Shown: positions 1 through 8,153 of the stretch, in pieces
How the letters are laid out: each line of letters starts with the position of its first letter
How positions within the stretch are numbered: position 1 is the stretch's first letter
DNA from: Candidatus Omnitrophota bacterium
GTDB taxonomy: Bacteria > Omnitrophota > Gorgyraeia > Zapsychrales > Zapsychraceae
Reading direction: 5' to 3'
Assembly (NCBI GenBank): GCA_029568545.1
Contig: JAKQAH010000084.1
Span: forward strand, 1-32,511
DNA: 32,511 bases
Program-made: the position numbers and the translations under genes
Notes under the pieces: generated by a model
What the model saw: the letters and a program-made list of their open reading frames with translations, nothing else
What the model was told of the DNA's origin: nothing
Database searches by the model: none

Positions 1-222
1 GGCGTGAAGATCATCGGGGCGACCAGCCATTATGTGACGGAAGAGCTCGACGGCGGGCCGATCATCGAGCAGGATACGGTGCGCATCAGCCACCGCGACG
101 CGCTGACGGACCTCATGCGCAAGGGCGAAGATCTCGAAAAAGCCGTTCTGAGCCGCGCGCTCCGGCTGGCGCTGCAGAAAAAGATCTTGAACTACGGCAA
201 CAAAACGGTTGTCTTTGATTAA
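1..222 (+). CDS. purU: Formyltetrahydrofolate deformylase, C-terminal fragment
   Basis: This is the last 73 codons of a gene that begins upstream of the window. The frame is open from base 1 and ends at TAA 220-222. PurU hydrolyses 10-formyl-tetrahydrofolate to formate and tetrahydrofolate in the cytoplasm, balancing one-carbon pools. The visible part holds the family signature [19 protein letters not shown] and the conserved end [20 protein letters not shown]...YGNKTVVF, which separates PurU from methionyl-tRNA formyltransferase and PurN, two relatives sharing the formyl-transferase fold. The N-terminal ACT domain and most of the catalytic domain lie outside the window. The metabolic theme matches the gcv cluster downstream, which makes 5,10-methylene-tetrahydrofolate. 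The gene ends 11 bases before the macro-domain start, so the two are probably co-transcribed. Confidence 0.9.
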   Translation, partial: GVKIIGATSHYVTEELDGGPIIEQDTVRISHRDALTDLMRKGEDLEKAVLSRALRLALQKKILNYGNKTVVFD

Positions 223-233
223 AGGGGTTGACG

Positions 234-749
234 ATGCCGGCGCAGATCAAAGCGATCCAAGGCGATATTACGGCGCTGGAAGTTGATGCGATCGTCAATG
301 CGGCGAACACGTCGCTTTTGGGCGGCGGCGGCGTCGACGGAGCGATCCATCGGTCGGCCGGGCCGAAGCTGTTGGAGGAATGCCGGGGGCTCAACGGTTG
401 CGAGACGGGCGACGCGAAGCTGACCAAAGGCTATAACCTTCCGGCGAAATACGTGATCCACACGGTCGGGCCGGTTTGGGGCGGCGGGAAGAACCGGGAG
501 CCGCAAAAGCTGGAAAGCTGTTATCGACGCTGCATGGACATTGCACAGGAAAAACGCCTTCGGTCTGTCGCGTTTCCTTGTATCAGCACGGGCATCTATC
601 GGTTCCCCAAGGAGCAGGCGGCGCGGATCGCTTTCAAGGCTGTTCAGGAGAGCATCAAGCGGATTCCGGGGATCGATCAAGTCATTTTTTGCTGTTTTTC
701 ATCGGAAGACCTAACGCTTTACCGGAAATTATTATCTGAGAATGAATAA
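234..749 (+). CDS. Macro-domain protein, O-acetyl-ADP-ribose deacetylase (MacroD/YmdB type)
   Basis: A single-domain macro protein of 171 residues, the usual size for the bacterial YmdB/MacroD group. These enzymes bind ADP-ribose and remove O-acetyl-ADP-ribose or mono-ADP-ribose from acidic residues. The sequence shows the N-terminal GDIT, the nucleotide-binding [20 protein letters not shown] near residues 17-36, IHRSAG, the conserved [25 protein letters not shown] block, and the [12 protein letters not shown] ribose loop. All expected motifs are present, so it should be active. I chose ATG 234 because AAAGGGG at 222-228 is correctly spaced; a TTG two codons earlier is also in frame. It overlaps xseA by 8 bases, indicating translational coupling. 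Confidence 0.9.
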   Translation: MPAQIKAIQGDITALEVDAIVNAANTSLLGGGGVDGAIHRSAGPKLLEECRGLNGCETGDAKLTKGYNLPAKYVIHTVGPVWGGGKNREPQKLESCYRRCMDIAQEKRLRSVAFPCISTGIYRFPKEQAARIAFKAVQESIKRIPGIDQVIFCCFSSEDLTLYRKLLSENE

Positions 750-2076
750 AGAATTCTTGCGCGTATCGGAATTAAATCTGCTGATCAAAGACGTGATCCA
801 TGCCGGCTTCCCGCAGCCGCTGTGGGTCTGTGGCGAGATCCAGGGCTATGACCGCAACCGCGGCAAGAACCATATCTTTTTCGATCTGATCGAGAAGGAC
901 TCGAAATCCAAGGACATTATCGCCAAGATCGGCCTTGTGCTTTTTGCCGGGAAAAAAGAATACATTCAGGATATTTTAAAACGCAGCGAGAACGCTTTTG
1001 AGCTAAAGGATGACATTGAGGTCAAATTTGCCTGCGCGATCGATTTTTACCCGCCGCACGGCGCCGTCCGCCTGATCGTCGAGAGCATCGATCCGACGTA
1101 TACGCTTGGAAAACTTGCGCAGGAAAAGCAGAAACTGATTGCCCTTCTCAAAGAGAAAGGCGTGCTCGATAAGAACAAGCAGCGGGAGCTTTCGCCCGTG
1201 CCGTTGCGGCTCGGGCTTGTGACGGCCGATGATTCGGCGGCGTACAATGATCTCCGGTCCGAATTAAAGAGGAGCGGATTCGCCTTCGAGGTTTATTTGC
1301 GCAATGCGCTCATGCAGGGCAAATCGGCGGAAAAAGATATTTGCGCAGCGATCGATCAGCTCGCCAAGATCGAAAAATTAGATGCGATTGTGATCACGCG
1401 CGGCGGCGGTTCGATCGCGGACCTGAGCTGTTTTGACAGCCAGATGATCGCCGAAAAGATCGCCGCTTGTCCTTTGCCGGTCTTAAGCGGGATCGGCCAC
1501 GAGATCAATATTACGATCACCGATCTGGCGGCCCATACGTATGCCAAGACGCCGACGGCGATTGCCCAGTTCCTGGTGAACCGGGTGCAGGCGTTTCTGG
1601 ATGAGATCGATCTAAAGCTGGAACAGGTGGTGGAAGGGGCCCAAGCCAAGATTAACGAGGAGCAGCAAAAGCTCAAGGACCATGCCGTGAGCCTGCAGGA
1701 GCATACGCGCAGTTACTTGAAGGACCATAACGAAAAAATGATCCGCTGGCAGGAGATTATTCGCCAGCGGCCGGCGGTTCTTCTGAGAAATTATGCCAAG
1801 GTCCTCGCGGAAAAGCAGGAAACCGTCCGGAAAACGGCAGAAAGGTCCTTGGTCAACAGCAGCAGAAAGCTTAACGGCTATCAGAAGATGATTGACATTG
1901 TCCATCCGGCGCATACAATAAAACGCGGTTTCAGCATCACCCGGACGCAGGACGGAAAGGTCCTCAAGCATGTTTCCGGCCTTCGGCCCGACGGCAGGTT
2001 GACGACCGAAGTTGCCGATGGGACCGTCACAAGCGAGATCAAAAAGATCCAATCCATATCGGGAAATGAAGTTTAA
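742..2076 (+). CDS. xseA: Exodeoxyribonuclease VII large subunit
   Basis: The catalytic large subunit of exonuclease VII, 444 residues, a normal length. It degrades single-stranded DNA from both ends to short oligonucleotides and needs XseB, encoded immediately after it. The N-terminal OB-fold covers about residues 5-105 ([28 protein letters not shown]). The catalytic domain contains [32 protein letters not shown] near 218-233 and [25 protein letters not shown] near 249-273, the family's active-site blocks. The C-terminal third is charged coiled coil, expected for the subunit that carries multiple small subunits. The start ATG overlaps the end of the macro-domain gene. The role is mismatch repair and general DNA end processing. 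Confidence 0.93.
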   Translation: MNKEFLRVSELNLLIKDVIHAGFPQPLWVCGEIQGYDRNRGKNHIFFDLIEKDSKSKDIIAKIGLVLFAGKKEYIQDILKRSENAFELKDDIEVKFACAIDFYPPHGAVRLIVESIDPTYTLGKLAQEKQKLIALLKEKGVLDKNKQRELSPVPLRLGLVTADDSAAYNDLRSELKRSGFAFEVYLRNALMQGKSAEKDICAAIDQLAKIEKLDAIVITRGGGSIADLSCFDSQMIAEKIAACPLPVLSGIGHEINITITDLAAHTYAKTPTAIAQFLVNRVQAFLDEIDLKLEQVVEGAQAKINEEQQKLKDHAVSLQEHTRSYLKDHNEKMIRWQEIIRQRPAVLLRNYAKVLAEKQETVRKTAERSLVNSSRKLNGYQKMIDIVHPAHTIKRGFSITRTQDGKVLKHVSGLRPDGRLTTEVADGTVTSEIKKIQSISGNEV

Positions 2077-2092
2077 CAAATGAGGGGATATT

Positions 2093-2287
2093 ATGGCGGA
2101 CGTCAAATACGGCAAATCGATCAAGAAGCTTGAGGAGATCATCGAGAAGATCGAGCGCGAGGAAATTGATGTTGATGAGCTTTCCGAAAGCGTCAAAGAA
2201 GCGGTCGCGCTGATCAAGACGTGCAAGGGCAAGATCGAGAAGGCCGAGATGGAGATCAAGAAAGTCGTCGAGGATTTCGACGGCTAA
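2093..2287 (+). CDS. xseB: Exodeoxyribonuclease VII small subunit
   Basis: A 64-residue small subunit of exonuclease VII, the standard size. The sequence is a highly charged two-helix protein whose first half matches the family pattern (SIKKLEEIIEKIE followed by DELSESVKEAVALIKTCK). It has no catalytic residues; several copies coat the coiled-coil arm of XseA. The start ATG follows xseA by 16 bases and is preceded by GAGGGGATATT, a good ribosome binding site. The identity is strongly supported by both sequence and adjacency. Confidence 0.9.
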   Translation: MADVKYGKSIKKLEEIIEKIEREEIDVDELSESVKEAVALIKTCKGKIEKAEMEIKKVVEDFDG

Positions 2288-2305
2288 GGAGTGAAAGGCG
2301 AAACG

Positions 2306-3214
2306 ATGCTATCAATCTCGACGGCATGGAAAGATGATAACACCAGCATGAAGGATTGGCTGCTCCAGGTCAAGGAAATAGGGTTTGATGCGGTGGAGTT
2401 CAGTTATAAGGTTCCCGAGAGGCAGCTCAAGGAAGCAGAGCCTCTTTTGGAAGATTTGGGCCTCAGCGTTTCCAGCGTCCATAATTTTTGTCCGGTCCCT
2501 AATGACGGCCCCAGCCCGAGGCATCTGTCCAATTACTACCGCTTATCTTCGATCGACGAAAAAGAGCGCCAGCTGGCCGTGAAATGGACCAATATCGCGA
2601 TCGATACGGCGGAGCATCTCGGCGCCGGTGTTGTTGTGATCCATGCCGGGACGCTGGATTTTGAGGATGAGCGGTCGCCGCGCCTATTTGAGCTGTATGC
2701 GGCCGGACGAAAAGATACGAACATTTACCTTGATGAGCGCAGGCGCATTCTGGAATTGCGCGAGGCGAAAAAAAGACCTTACATCGCGGCTTTGGAGCAA
2801 AGCTTGACGGAGGTGATCGGCTACAGCCAAAGAAAAAATATCAAGATCGGGCTGGAGACGCGCTATTATCCGATTGAGATCCCGAATTTTGAAGAGATCG
2901 GTTATTTTTTGGGGCTTTTTAATGCGGATCAAATGGGATACTGGCATGACGTCGGGCATGCGGAGATTAACGGCCGCTTGGGGATCCGGCCGCACGTTGA
3001 TTTCTTGGAAGCCTACAAGGACCGGATGATCGGCGTTCATCTGCACGGGATGAAGGGGGCCAGAGATCATTGGGCTCCGTTCGAAGGCGATCTGGACCTG
3101 AAAAAATATCTGCCGTATTTCGGCCCGGATGTTCTGCGCGTGGTGGAATCAAAACCCTTCGCCTCGCTATCGGCGATGCGGGTGGCAGTTTATGAGTTAA
3201 ATGAGAAGGAATAA
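2306..3214 (+). CDS. Sugar phosphate isomerase/epimerase-like TIM-barrel protein (AP endonuclease family 2 fold)
   Basis: A 302-residue TIM-barrel protein of the xylose isomerase-like/AP endonuclease 2 superfamily. These enzymes use a divalent metal held by Glu, Asp and His at the ends of the barrel strands. Visible strand-end motifs are VVVIHAGTLDF, IGLETRYYP, YWHDVGHAEING, GVHLHGMKGARDHW and VVESKPF, which give the expected metal ligands. The substrate cannot be inferred; sugar phosphate or inositol-type chemistry is typical, and DNA repair is less likely for this branch. I prefer ATG 2306 because the first barrel strand (LSISTAW) begins there and AAGGAG lies at 2286-2291. A GTG at 2291 is in frame but has its Shine-Dalgarno directly abutting it. 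This is the last gene of the purU-xse run, followed by a strong hairpin. Confidence 0.78.
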   Translation: MLSISTAWKDDNTSMKDWLLQVKEIGFDAVEFSYKVPERQLKEAEPLLEDLGLSVSSVHNFCPVPNDGPSPRHLSNYYRLSSIDEKERQLAVKWTNIAIDTAEHLGAGVVVIHAGTLDFEDERSPRLFELYAAGRKDTNIYLDERRRILELREAKKRPYIAALEQSLTEVIGYSQRKNIKIGLETRYYPIEIPNFEEIGYFLGLFNADQMGYWHDVGHAEINGRLGIRPHVDFLEAYKDRMIGVHLHGMKGARDHWAPFEGDLDLKKYLPYFGPDVLRVVESKPFASLSAMRVAVYELNEKE

Positions 3215-3226
3215 AAGTTAGAGATA

Positions 3227-3265
3227 GCGCCCGTACCCTGAGTTGATAGATGGGGTACAGGGCGC
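3227..3265 (+). terminator. Strong GC-rich hairpin after the xse/isomerase operon
   Basis: A 12-bp stem: 3227-3232 pairs with 3260-3265 (GCGCCC/GGGCGC) and 3233-3238 pairs with 3253-3258 (GTACCC/GGGTAC). There is one bulged A at 3259 and a 14-nt loop. It starts 12 bases after the isomerase stop codon, where a terminator is expected. No clean T-run follows (AAATTTAAC), so it may be a weak terminator or a 3'-end stabiliser. Its right arm can instead pair with the 5' end of the tRNA gene. Confidence 0.5.
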
Positions 3266-3302
3266 AAATTTAACGAGATATTAACTGCGGGAATTTGCGC
3301 CC
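3260..3302 (+). repeat. Perfect 11-bp inverted repeat overlapping the 5' end of the tRNA
   Basis: GGGCGCAAATT at 3260-3270 is exactly complementary to AATTTGCGCCC at 3292-3302. The right arm contains the first six bases of the mature tRNA, and the left arm is the right arm of the preceding hairpin. The two hairpins and the tRNA acceptor stem therefore compete for the same bases. The nine bases GCGCCCGTA also occur twice, at 3227 and at 3297. Confidence 0.8.
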
Positions 3303-3369
3303 GTAGTTCAATGGATAGAGCACATGGCTTCGGACCATGGAGTTGGGGGTTCGAGTCCTCCCGGGCGCG
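3297..3369 (+). tRNA. tRNA-Arg (anticodon TCG)
   Basis: A complete 73-nt cloverleaf. The acceptor stem GCGCCCG (3297-3303) pairs perfectly with CGGGCGC (3362-3368), with discriminator G at 3369. The D stem is GTTC/GAGC. The anticodon stem is CATGG/CCATG with loop CTTCGGA, giving anticodon TCG, which reads CGA arginine codons. The variable loop has 5 nt. The T stem GGGGG/CCTCC (one G-T pair) carries a TTCGAGT loop. CCA is not encoded; TTC follows the discriminator. The 5' acceptor arm also takes part in an 11-bp inverted repeat with upstream sequence. Confidence 0.95.
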
Positions 3370-3411
3370 TTCTTTTTCCGGGGGCTGTTTTCGTGGCCCT
3401 CGGAAAAAGAA
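3370..3411 (+). other. Long hairpin immediately downstream of the tRNA
   Basis: A 16-bp stem: 3370-3385 pairs with 3396-3411. It consists of TTCTTTTTCCG against CGGAAAAAGAA, extended by GGGGC/GCCCT with one G-T pair, and has a 10-nt loop. It begins at the base after the tRNA discriminator, so it probably marks the 3' end of the tRNA transcript or blocks exonucleases. It lacks a trailing T-run on either strand, so I do not call it a standard intrinsic terminator. Confidence 0.6.
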
Positions 3412-3556
3412 GAAGAACCTATCACGAAGCGATAGGCTTGCAGCATTCATCTTTCATATTTGTTTAGATAAGATCAATGCAGTCCTTGAGGCGGAGCCTC
3501 AAGCAAGTCCTCCCGAGGAAATTTCTCGCTATTGTCAGTAATTCCCCGGAAATTGA
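3412..3556 (+). other. Gene-free spacer with two further small hairpins
   Basis: There is no coding frame I can support between the tRNA hairpin and the gcvT promoter. Two short inverted repeats are visible: CCTATC 3418-3423 with GATAGG 3431-3436, and a tight one, CTTGAGGC 3485-3492 with GCCTCAAG 3496-3503, closed by a GGA loop. I looked for a glycine riboswitch before gcvT and did not find its conserved core. Confidence 0.5.
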
Positions 3557-3585
3557 TTTACAACATAAAAAGATTTTTGTAAGAT
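3557..3585 (+). promoter_or_regulatory. Probable sigma-70-type promoter of gcvT
   Basis: TTTACA at 3557-3562 and TAAGAT at 3580-3585 are separated by 17 bases. The predicted start of transcription, about 7 bases after the -10 box, falls at about 3591-3593, directly at the gcvT ATG (3594). No ribosome binding site lies between them, so the transcript would be leaderless or nearly so. Confidence 0.5.
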
Positions 3586-3593
3586 AAGCCGTT

Positions 3594-4703
3594 ATGCTCA
3601 CCGAAGAAAAATTATTGCGCACTCCGTTGTATGAAGAACACCTGGCTTTGAACGCGCGCATGGTCCCGTTCGGCGGCTGGGAAATGCCTGTCCAGTACGA
3701 GGGGATCCTCAGCGAGCACGCGCAGACGCGCCAGGCCGCCGCGATCTTTGACATTTCCCACATGGGCGAATTTATCGTCGAGGGAGATTGCGCCGCAAGC
3801 GGGCTGGACCGCATTGTCACCATGGCCTTAAAGGATCTTCCGGTTCAATCCTGCCGGTACGGCTGTATTCTCAATGAAAAAGGCGGCGTGATCGATGACC
3901 TGATCGTGTTCCGTCTCGAGAAAAATAAATGGTTTATTGTCGTCAACGGCGCAACGACCGAAAAAGATGCGAAGCACTTCCGGCATCATCTTACAAAAGG
4001 AACGCCGTTCCGGGACGTCTCGATGCAGACCGGAAAGATCGACCTGCAAGGGCCGCTTTCCTTAAAAGTTTTAAGTTCTTTTGTTGCGGATGCTCAGAAA
4101 TTAGAATACTATACCTGTGATTATTTCGATCTTTTAGGCGAGCGCGTTCTCATCAGCCGGACAGGCTACACGGGCGAGCTGGGCTATGAGATCTATTTCC
4201 CGTGGGATAAGACACGAGATCTTTGGAAAGAATTGATCGCGCAGGAGTCGGTGAAGCCGGCCGGGTTGGGCGCGCGGGATGTTTTGCGCCTTGAGATGGG
4301 ATACAGCCTTTACGGCCATGAGCTGGAGGAAGCCATTTCTCCGCTCGAATCCGGACTTCAGCGCTTTATCGATTTTGAAAAAGATTTTATCGGGAAGGAC
4401 GCTCTTTTAAAGCAGCAGAAGGTAGGGCTTCAGCGTAAGGCCGTCGGCATCAAGTCGGAAAGCCGGCGGGCGCCGCGGCAGGGGCAGAAGATCTATTTAA
4501 CTTCCGGCGAACAGATCGGTATGGTGACCAGCGGAACATTTTCGCCGAGCCTCGGCCGGGGGATCGGTTTGGGGTTTGTCTCAATGCCTCATGCGCAAAC
4601 AGGCGCAGCGGTTCTCTTCGGCGATGAGACGAGCAGAAACCCCGCCGTCCTTACGCCGCGCGCGTTTTATAAAGGCGGATCGCTGCGCGCAAAGAAATCG
4701 TAA
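3594..4703 (+). CDS. gcvT: Glycine cleavage system T protein (aminomethyltransferase)
   Basis: 369 residues, full length for GcvT. In the cytoplasm it takes the aminomethyl group from lipoylated GcvH and transfers it to tetrahydrofolate, releasing ammonia and giving 5,10-methylene-tetrahydrofolate. The N-terminus LLRTPLYEEHLALNARMVPFGGWEMPVQY is the standard GcvT opening. It is followed by FDISHMGE, CILNEKGGVIDDLIVFRL (the conserved acidic folate-site region), RTGYTGELGYEIYF and GARDVLRLEMGYSLYGHEL. The C-terminal barrel domain has GMVTSGTFSPSLGRGIGLGFV. The first ATG has no Shine-Dalgarno but sits at the predicted transcription start of the promoter above. It is the first gene of the gcvT-H-PA-PB-lipoate ligase run. 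Confidence 0.95.
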   Translation: MLTEEKLLRTPLYEEHLALNARMVPFGGWEMPVQYEGILSEHAQTRQAAAIFDISHMGEFIVEGDCAASGLDRIVTMALKDLPVQSCRYGCILNEKGGVIDDLIVFRLEKNKWFIVVNGATTEKDAKHFRHHLTKGTPFRDVSMQTGKIDLQGPLSLKVLSSFVADAQKLEYYTCDYFDLLGERVLISRTGYTGELGYEIYFPWDKTRDLWKELIAQESVKPAGLGARDVLRLEMGYSLYGHELEEAISPLESGLQRFIDFEKDFIGKDALLKQQKVGLQRKAVGIKSESRRAPRQGQKIYLTSGEQIGMVTSGTFSPSLGRGIGLGFVSMPHAQTGAAVLFGDETSRNPAVLTPRAFYKGGSLRAKKS

Positions 4704-4709
4704 AAGTGT

Positions 4710-4737
4710 TTGGCAGGCGGCGGATTTTCGGTAGAAT
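4710..4737 (+). promoter_or_regulatory. Probable promoter before gcvH
   Basis: TTGGCA at 4710-4715 and TAGAAT at 4732-4737 are separated by 16 bases, 60 bases upstream of the gcvH start. Each hexamer differs from consensus at one position. If used, it would let gcvH and gcvPA/PB be expressed separately from gcvT, which ends only 7 bases earlier. Confidence 0.5.
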
Positions 4738-4796
4738 AAACCATTTGATAAACACGGCATCTTAAGGTAAAAATATTTCAGGACCAGGAGAGAGAA

Positions 4797-5183
4797 ATGG
4801 ATATTGCAGAGCATCTGTTATACACCAAAGAGCATGAATGGATCAATATCGACGGCAACGAGGCGACGATCGGGATTTCGGATTACGCGCAGGAATCGCT
4901 GGGCGATATTACCTTTATTGAGCTTCCCGAGGTCGGCGACGAGGTCGAGCAATTCGAGGAATTCGTTTCTCTCGAGTCCGTAAAAGCGGCGAGCGACATT
5001 TTTGCGCCGATGTCGGGCGAGATCATTGCCGTCAATGACGATCTGGCCGACCATCCCGGGCTGATCAACAAATCCCCTTACGATAAGGGATGGATCGCCC
5101 GGATCAAGATCTCCGACCCCGAAGAGCATTCGAACCTCATGACGGCGGAAGAATACGGCAAGTTCCTGGAGAGCATCGGATAG
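4797..5183 (+). CDS. gcvH: Glycine cleavage system H protein (lipoyl carrier)
   Basis: 128 residues, the usual GcvH length. It is a small lipoyl-bearing shuttle that carries the aminomethyl intermediate between the P, T and L proteins. The sequence opens with LYTKEHEWINIDGNEATIGISDYAQESLGDITFIELPEVG. It carries the lipoylation site at Lys63 in the family context LESVKAASD, then APMSGEIIAVND and NKSPYDKGWIARIKI. All conserved features are intact. A ribosome binding site (AGGAGAGAG) precedes ATG 4797. The lipoate-protein ligase gene at the end of the cluster is the likely source of its cofactor. Confidence 0.95.
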   Translation: MDIAEHLLYTKEHEWINIDGNEATIGISDYAQESLGDITFIELPEVGDEVEQFEEFVSLESVKAASDIFAPMSGEIIAVNDDLADHPGLINKSPYDKGWIARIKISDPEEHSNLMTAEEYGKFLESIG

Positions 5184-5309
5184 CGCGCCTCCGGACATTA
5201 GCGCCGTTTCCCTCCCGAAGCAAAGTCATCGATCAACAAAAAGCGCAACGCTCACGATCCCCGAGAAGGTCGTTCCTTAAAGCAGCAAAGAACATCGAAG
5301 GTTTTATCC

Positions 5310-6653
5310 GTGATTCCTTACATTTCCAATACGCCAGATGATATTAGCGCCATGCTCAAGACGGTTGGCGTGTCTTGTATTGATGATCTTTTCCGCGATA
5401 TCCAGCCTCACCAAAAGCCCAAATCCTTTGATCTTCCCGACAGCAAGTCCGAATTTGAAGTGATCGAGCGCATGAAGCGGCTGGCGGCCAAGAACGCGAC
5501 GAACTTGATCCCGTTCATCGGCGGCGGCTATTATGACCATTATGTTCCTTCCGTTGTGCCCGCGCTTGTTTCCCGGGGGGAATTTTATACGGCCTACACG
5601 CCCTACCAGCCGGAATGTTCGCAAGGTACGCTGCAGGCGCTTTATGAATATCAAAGCGCGATCTGCGCCTTGACCGCCATGGAGGCCGCCAACGCGTCTC
5701 TTTATGACGGAGGAACGGCCCTTTACGAAGCGGTCATGATGGCGATCCGCATTACTGAGCGCAAGAAGGTCATCATGGACGGGGGCGTGAGCCCGATCTA
5801 CCGCAAGATCATCAAGACCTATACCGGCAATCTTCATTACGCATTCGAGGAAACCCCGGTCCTGCACGGGCAAAGCAGCCGGGACGAGATCGAAAAGCTG
5901 ATCGATGAGGATACGGCGGCCGTGATCCTGCAGAACCCGAATTTTTTCGGGGCGGTCGACGATCATTCCGATATTGTCGAAAAAGCGCATGCGCTGGGAT
6001 GCCTGGTGATCGAGAGCGTCTATCCGATTTCGTTGGGATTGCTCAAAACGCCGGGGGAGATGGGCGTGGACATTGTGACGGGCGAAGGGCAAAGCCTGGG
6101 GCTGCCGCTGAATTTCGGCGGGCCGTATCTCGGGTTCATGGCGACGCGGAAAAAATATATCCGCAAAATGCCCGGGCGCATCGTCGGCGAGACGGTTGAC
6201 GCCCAGGGCCGCCGGTGTTTTGTCAATACGCTGCAGGCGCGCGAGCAGCATATCCGACGGGAGAAAGCGACGTCCAATATTTGCACGAACGTCGCTCTGT
6301 GCGCGGTCCAATCCGCGATCTACCTATCGTTGCTGGGCAAGCAGGGTTTCAAGGAGCTTGCGCAGCTGAACCTCGACAAGGCGGAATTCGCCCGCCGGGA
6401 GATCGGGAAGATCGACGGCGTGGAAGTGAAGCGCAGCTCGCCGACCTTTAACGAGTTCACGGTGCATTTGCCGGTCGACGCTTCGATCGTCGTCGAAGCC
6501 ATGATCGACAGAGGATTTGCCGCGGGATTTCCGTTGGGACGTTACTATAAGGGGATGGAACGCTACATGATCGTTGCGGTCACGGAAAAGCGGACGAAAG
6601 AAGAAATTCTGGCGTATGTACGGGCGTTGAAAGAGGTTTTAAAGAACGTGTAA
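5310..6653 (+). CDS. gcvPA: Glycine dehydrogenase (decarboxylating) subunit 1
   Basis: 447 residues, the N-terminal-type subunit of the two-subunit P protein. With GcvPB it decarboxylates glycine using pyridoxal phosphate and passes the aminomethyl group to lipoyl-GcvH. It begins with GTG (IPYISNTPDDISAMLKTVGV), preceded by GAAGG. Family blocks include FIGGGYYDHYVPSVVP, AYTPYQPECSQGTLQALYEY, NASLYDGGTALYEA, GEGQSLGLPLNFGGPYLGF and RRCFVNTLQAREQHIRREKA. PLP binding is carried by the partner subunit. GcvPB starts 43 bases downstream, so the pair should be translated from one message. A 126-bp spacer separates it from gcvH, with no promoter I can identify. Confidence 0.95.
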   Translation: MIPYISNTPDDISAMLKTVGVSCIDDLFRDIQPHQKPKSFDLPDSKSEFEVIERMKRLAAKNATNLIPFIGGGYYDHYVPSVVPALVSRGEFYTAYTPYQPECSQGTLQALYEYQSAICALTAMEAANASLYDGGTALYEAVMMAIRITERKKVIMDGGVSPIYRKIIKTYTGNLHYAFEETPVLHGQSSRDEIEKLIDEDTAAVILQNPNFFGAVDDHSDIVEKAHALGCLVIESVYPISLGLLKTPGEMGVDIVTGEGQSLGLPLNFGGPYLGFMATRKKYIRKMPGRIVGETVDAQGRRCFVNTLQAREQHIRREKATSNICTNVALCAVQSAIYLSLLGKQGFKELAQLNLDKAEFARREIGKIDGVEVKRSSPTFNEFTVHLPVDASIVVEAMIDRGFAAGFPLGRYYKGMERYMIVAVTEKRTKEEILAYVRALKEVLKNV

Positions 6654-6695
6654 ATGGAGGGGCGCGCCGCGCTCCAATGTAGGGAAAATGGTTTT

Positions 6696-8150
6696 ATGGA
6701 TTTAATATTCGAAAAGAGCGTTGCCGGCCGCCGGGGATTTGAGAACCCCCGGTCCGATGTCGGGATCGCGGGTGAAATTCCCGCAAAATACCGCCGGAAG
6801 GAAGAATGCCCGCTGCCGGAGGTTTCCGAGCTGGATGTGGTGCGCCATTTCACAAAACTTTCCCAAAGGAATTTCTCCGTCGATACGCAATTTTACCCGC
6901 TGGGCTCCTGCACGATGAAATACAATCCCAAATTCACGGAAACAGTCGCGGCCATGGAAGGCTTCAGCTGCCTGCATCCGTTGCTGCCGCAATTGAAGCA
7001 GGGGGAGCGGCTGGTCCAGGGGGCGCTGGAAGTCATTTATGATCTGGAACAATTACTCTGTGAAATCACCGGCATGGACCGTTTCACGATGCAGCCGTTA
7101 GCCGGGGCTCATGGCGAGCTGACCGGCGTCATGATGATAGCGGCGTATCATAAGGCCAAGGGCAACAAGAAAAAATATATCATCGTTCCCGATTCGGCGC
7201 ACGGCACCAATCCCGCCACGGCCGCCATCGCCGGCTATGAAATCATTTCCGTCCGTTCCAATCAAGACGGCGGGATGGACCTGGCCGAGCTGAAGGACAA
7301 GATCACCGATGAGGTTGCCGGATTGATGCTCACGTGCCCGAATACGCTGGGGCTGTTCGATCCCGGGATTGACAAGATCGCGGCCATGATCCACGCGGTG
7401 GACGGGATCATGTACTACGACGGGGCCAATCTCAACGCGATCCTGGGCCGCTGCCGGCCGGGAGATATCGGGTTCGATGTCATGCACATCAATGTGCATA
7501 AAACGTTCAGCACGCCGCACGGCGGCGGAGGCCCGGGCGCCGGGCCCGTCGGGGTCACTCAAAAATTGGTCCCGTTCTTGCCGGTCTCGCTCGTTGATAA
7601 GCGCAAAGGCGGCACGTATTATCTGAATTACGATTATCCCCAATCGATCGGGTATATCGCGTCGTTTTACGGGAATTTCTCGATCTTGCTGCGCGCGTAT
7701 GCGTACATTCTCATGGCCGGCAAAAAAGGGCTTGAGGATGTCAGCAATCATGCGGTCTTGAACGCCAACTACATGAAAGAGCGCTTAAAAGAGCGTTTCG
7801 CATTGGCTTATGACCGCATCTGCATGCACGAATCTGTTTTTTCAGCGTCGCGCCAAGCGGAGCGGGGCGTGCACGCCATCGATATCGCGAAATTCCTGAT
7901 CGACCAGGGCCTGCATCCGCCGACGGTCTATTTCCCGCTTTCGGTCAAAGAATCCATCATGGTCGAGCCGACGGAAACCGAGTCGAAAGAGAGCATGGAC
8001 CGCTTCATCGCGTGCATGTTCGAGGCCGACGAGCTGAGCCAAACGCATCCCGAGACCTTCCAGGGCCTTCCCAAGACGATGCCGATCGCGCGCCCCGACG
8101 AAGTTAAAGCCGCGCGCGATATCAATACCAGTTATTTCCAAAGCCGATAG
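6696..8150 (+). CDS. gcvPB: Glycine dehydrogenase (decarboxylating) subunit 2
   Basis: 484 residues from ATG 6696, the standard length of the PLP-binding subunit of a split P protein. The start MDLIFEKSVAGRRGF matches the family opening. An in-frame ATG at 6654 would add 14 atypical residues, and AGGGAA at 6681-6686 suits 6696 better. Visible blocks are FYPLGSCTMKYNPK, DSAHGTNPATAA, YYDGANLNAILG and the PLP-lysine motif HINVHKTFSTPHGGGGPGAGP, with the Schiff-base lysine at about residue 269. The C-terminal domain contains PPTVYFPLSVKESIMVEPTE. The lipoate ligase follows after three bases. No lipoamide dehydrogenase (L protein) is encoded nearby. Confidence 0.95.
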   Translation: MDLIFEKSVAGRRGFENPRSDVGIAGEIPAKYRRKEECPLPEVSELDVVRHFTKLSQRNFSVDTQFYPLGSCTMKYNPKFTETVAAMEGFSCLHPLLPQLKQGERLVQGALEVIYDLEQLLCEITGMDRFTMQPLAGAHGELTGVMMIAAYHKAKGNKKKYIIVPDSAHGTNPATAAIAGYEIISVRSNQDGGMDLAELKDKITDEVAGLMLTCPNTLGLFDPGIDKIAAMIHAVDGIMYYDGANLNAILGRCRPGDIGFDVMHINVHKTFSTPHGGGGPGAGPVGVTQKLVPFLPVSLVDKRKGGTYYLNYDYPQSIGYIASFYGNFSILLRAYAYILMAGKKGLEDVSNHAVLNANYMKERLKERFALAYDRICMHESVFSASRQAERGVHAIDIAKFLIDQGLHPPTVYFPLSVKESIMVEPTETESKESMDRFIACMFEADELSQTHPETFQGLPKTMPIARPDEVKAARDINTSYFQSR

Positions 8151-8153
8151 CTC

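Noticed and set aside
3227-3369. tRNA-associated integration site (att duplication of GCGCCCGTA)
   Set aside because: The nine-base duplication is at the 5' rather than the 3' end of the tRNA, and there is no integrase nearby.
3370-3411. Standard intrinsic terminator after the tRNA
   Set aside because: The 16-bp stem is strong but no T-run follows on either strand, so it is listed only as a hairpin.
3373-3593. Glycine riboswitch upstream of gcvT
   Set aside because: The conserved glycine aptamer core is absent; the interval holds only simple hairpins.
5304-6311. Long minus-strand open frame of 335 codons opposite gcvPA
   Set aside because: It is Arg/His/Pro-rich with no recognisable motif and lies wholly opposite a well-supported gene; it is a shadow of codon bias in gcvPA.
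6654-6695. Upstream ATG as the gcvPB start
   Set aside because: It adds 14 residues not typical of the family, and the ribosome binding site fits ATG 6696.
7098-7751. Minus-strand open frame opposite gcvPB
   Set aside because: Fully antisense to the conserved PLP domain, with a composition typical of reverse-frame shadows.
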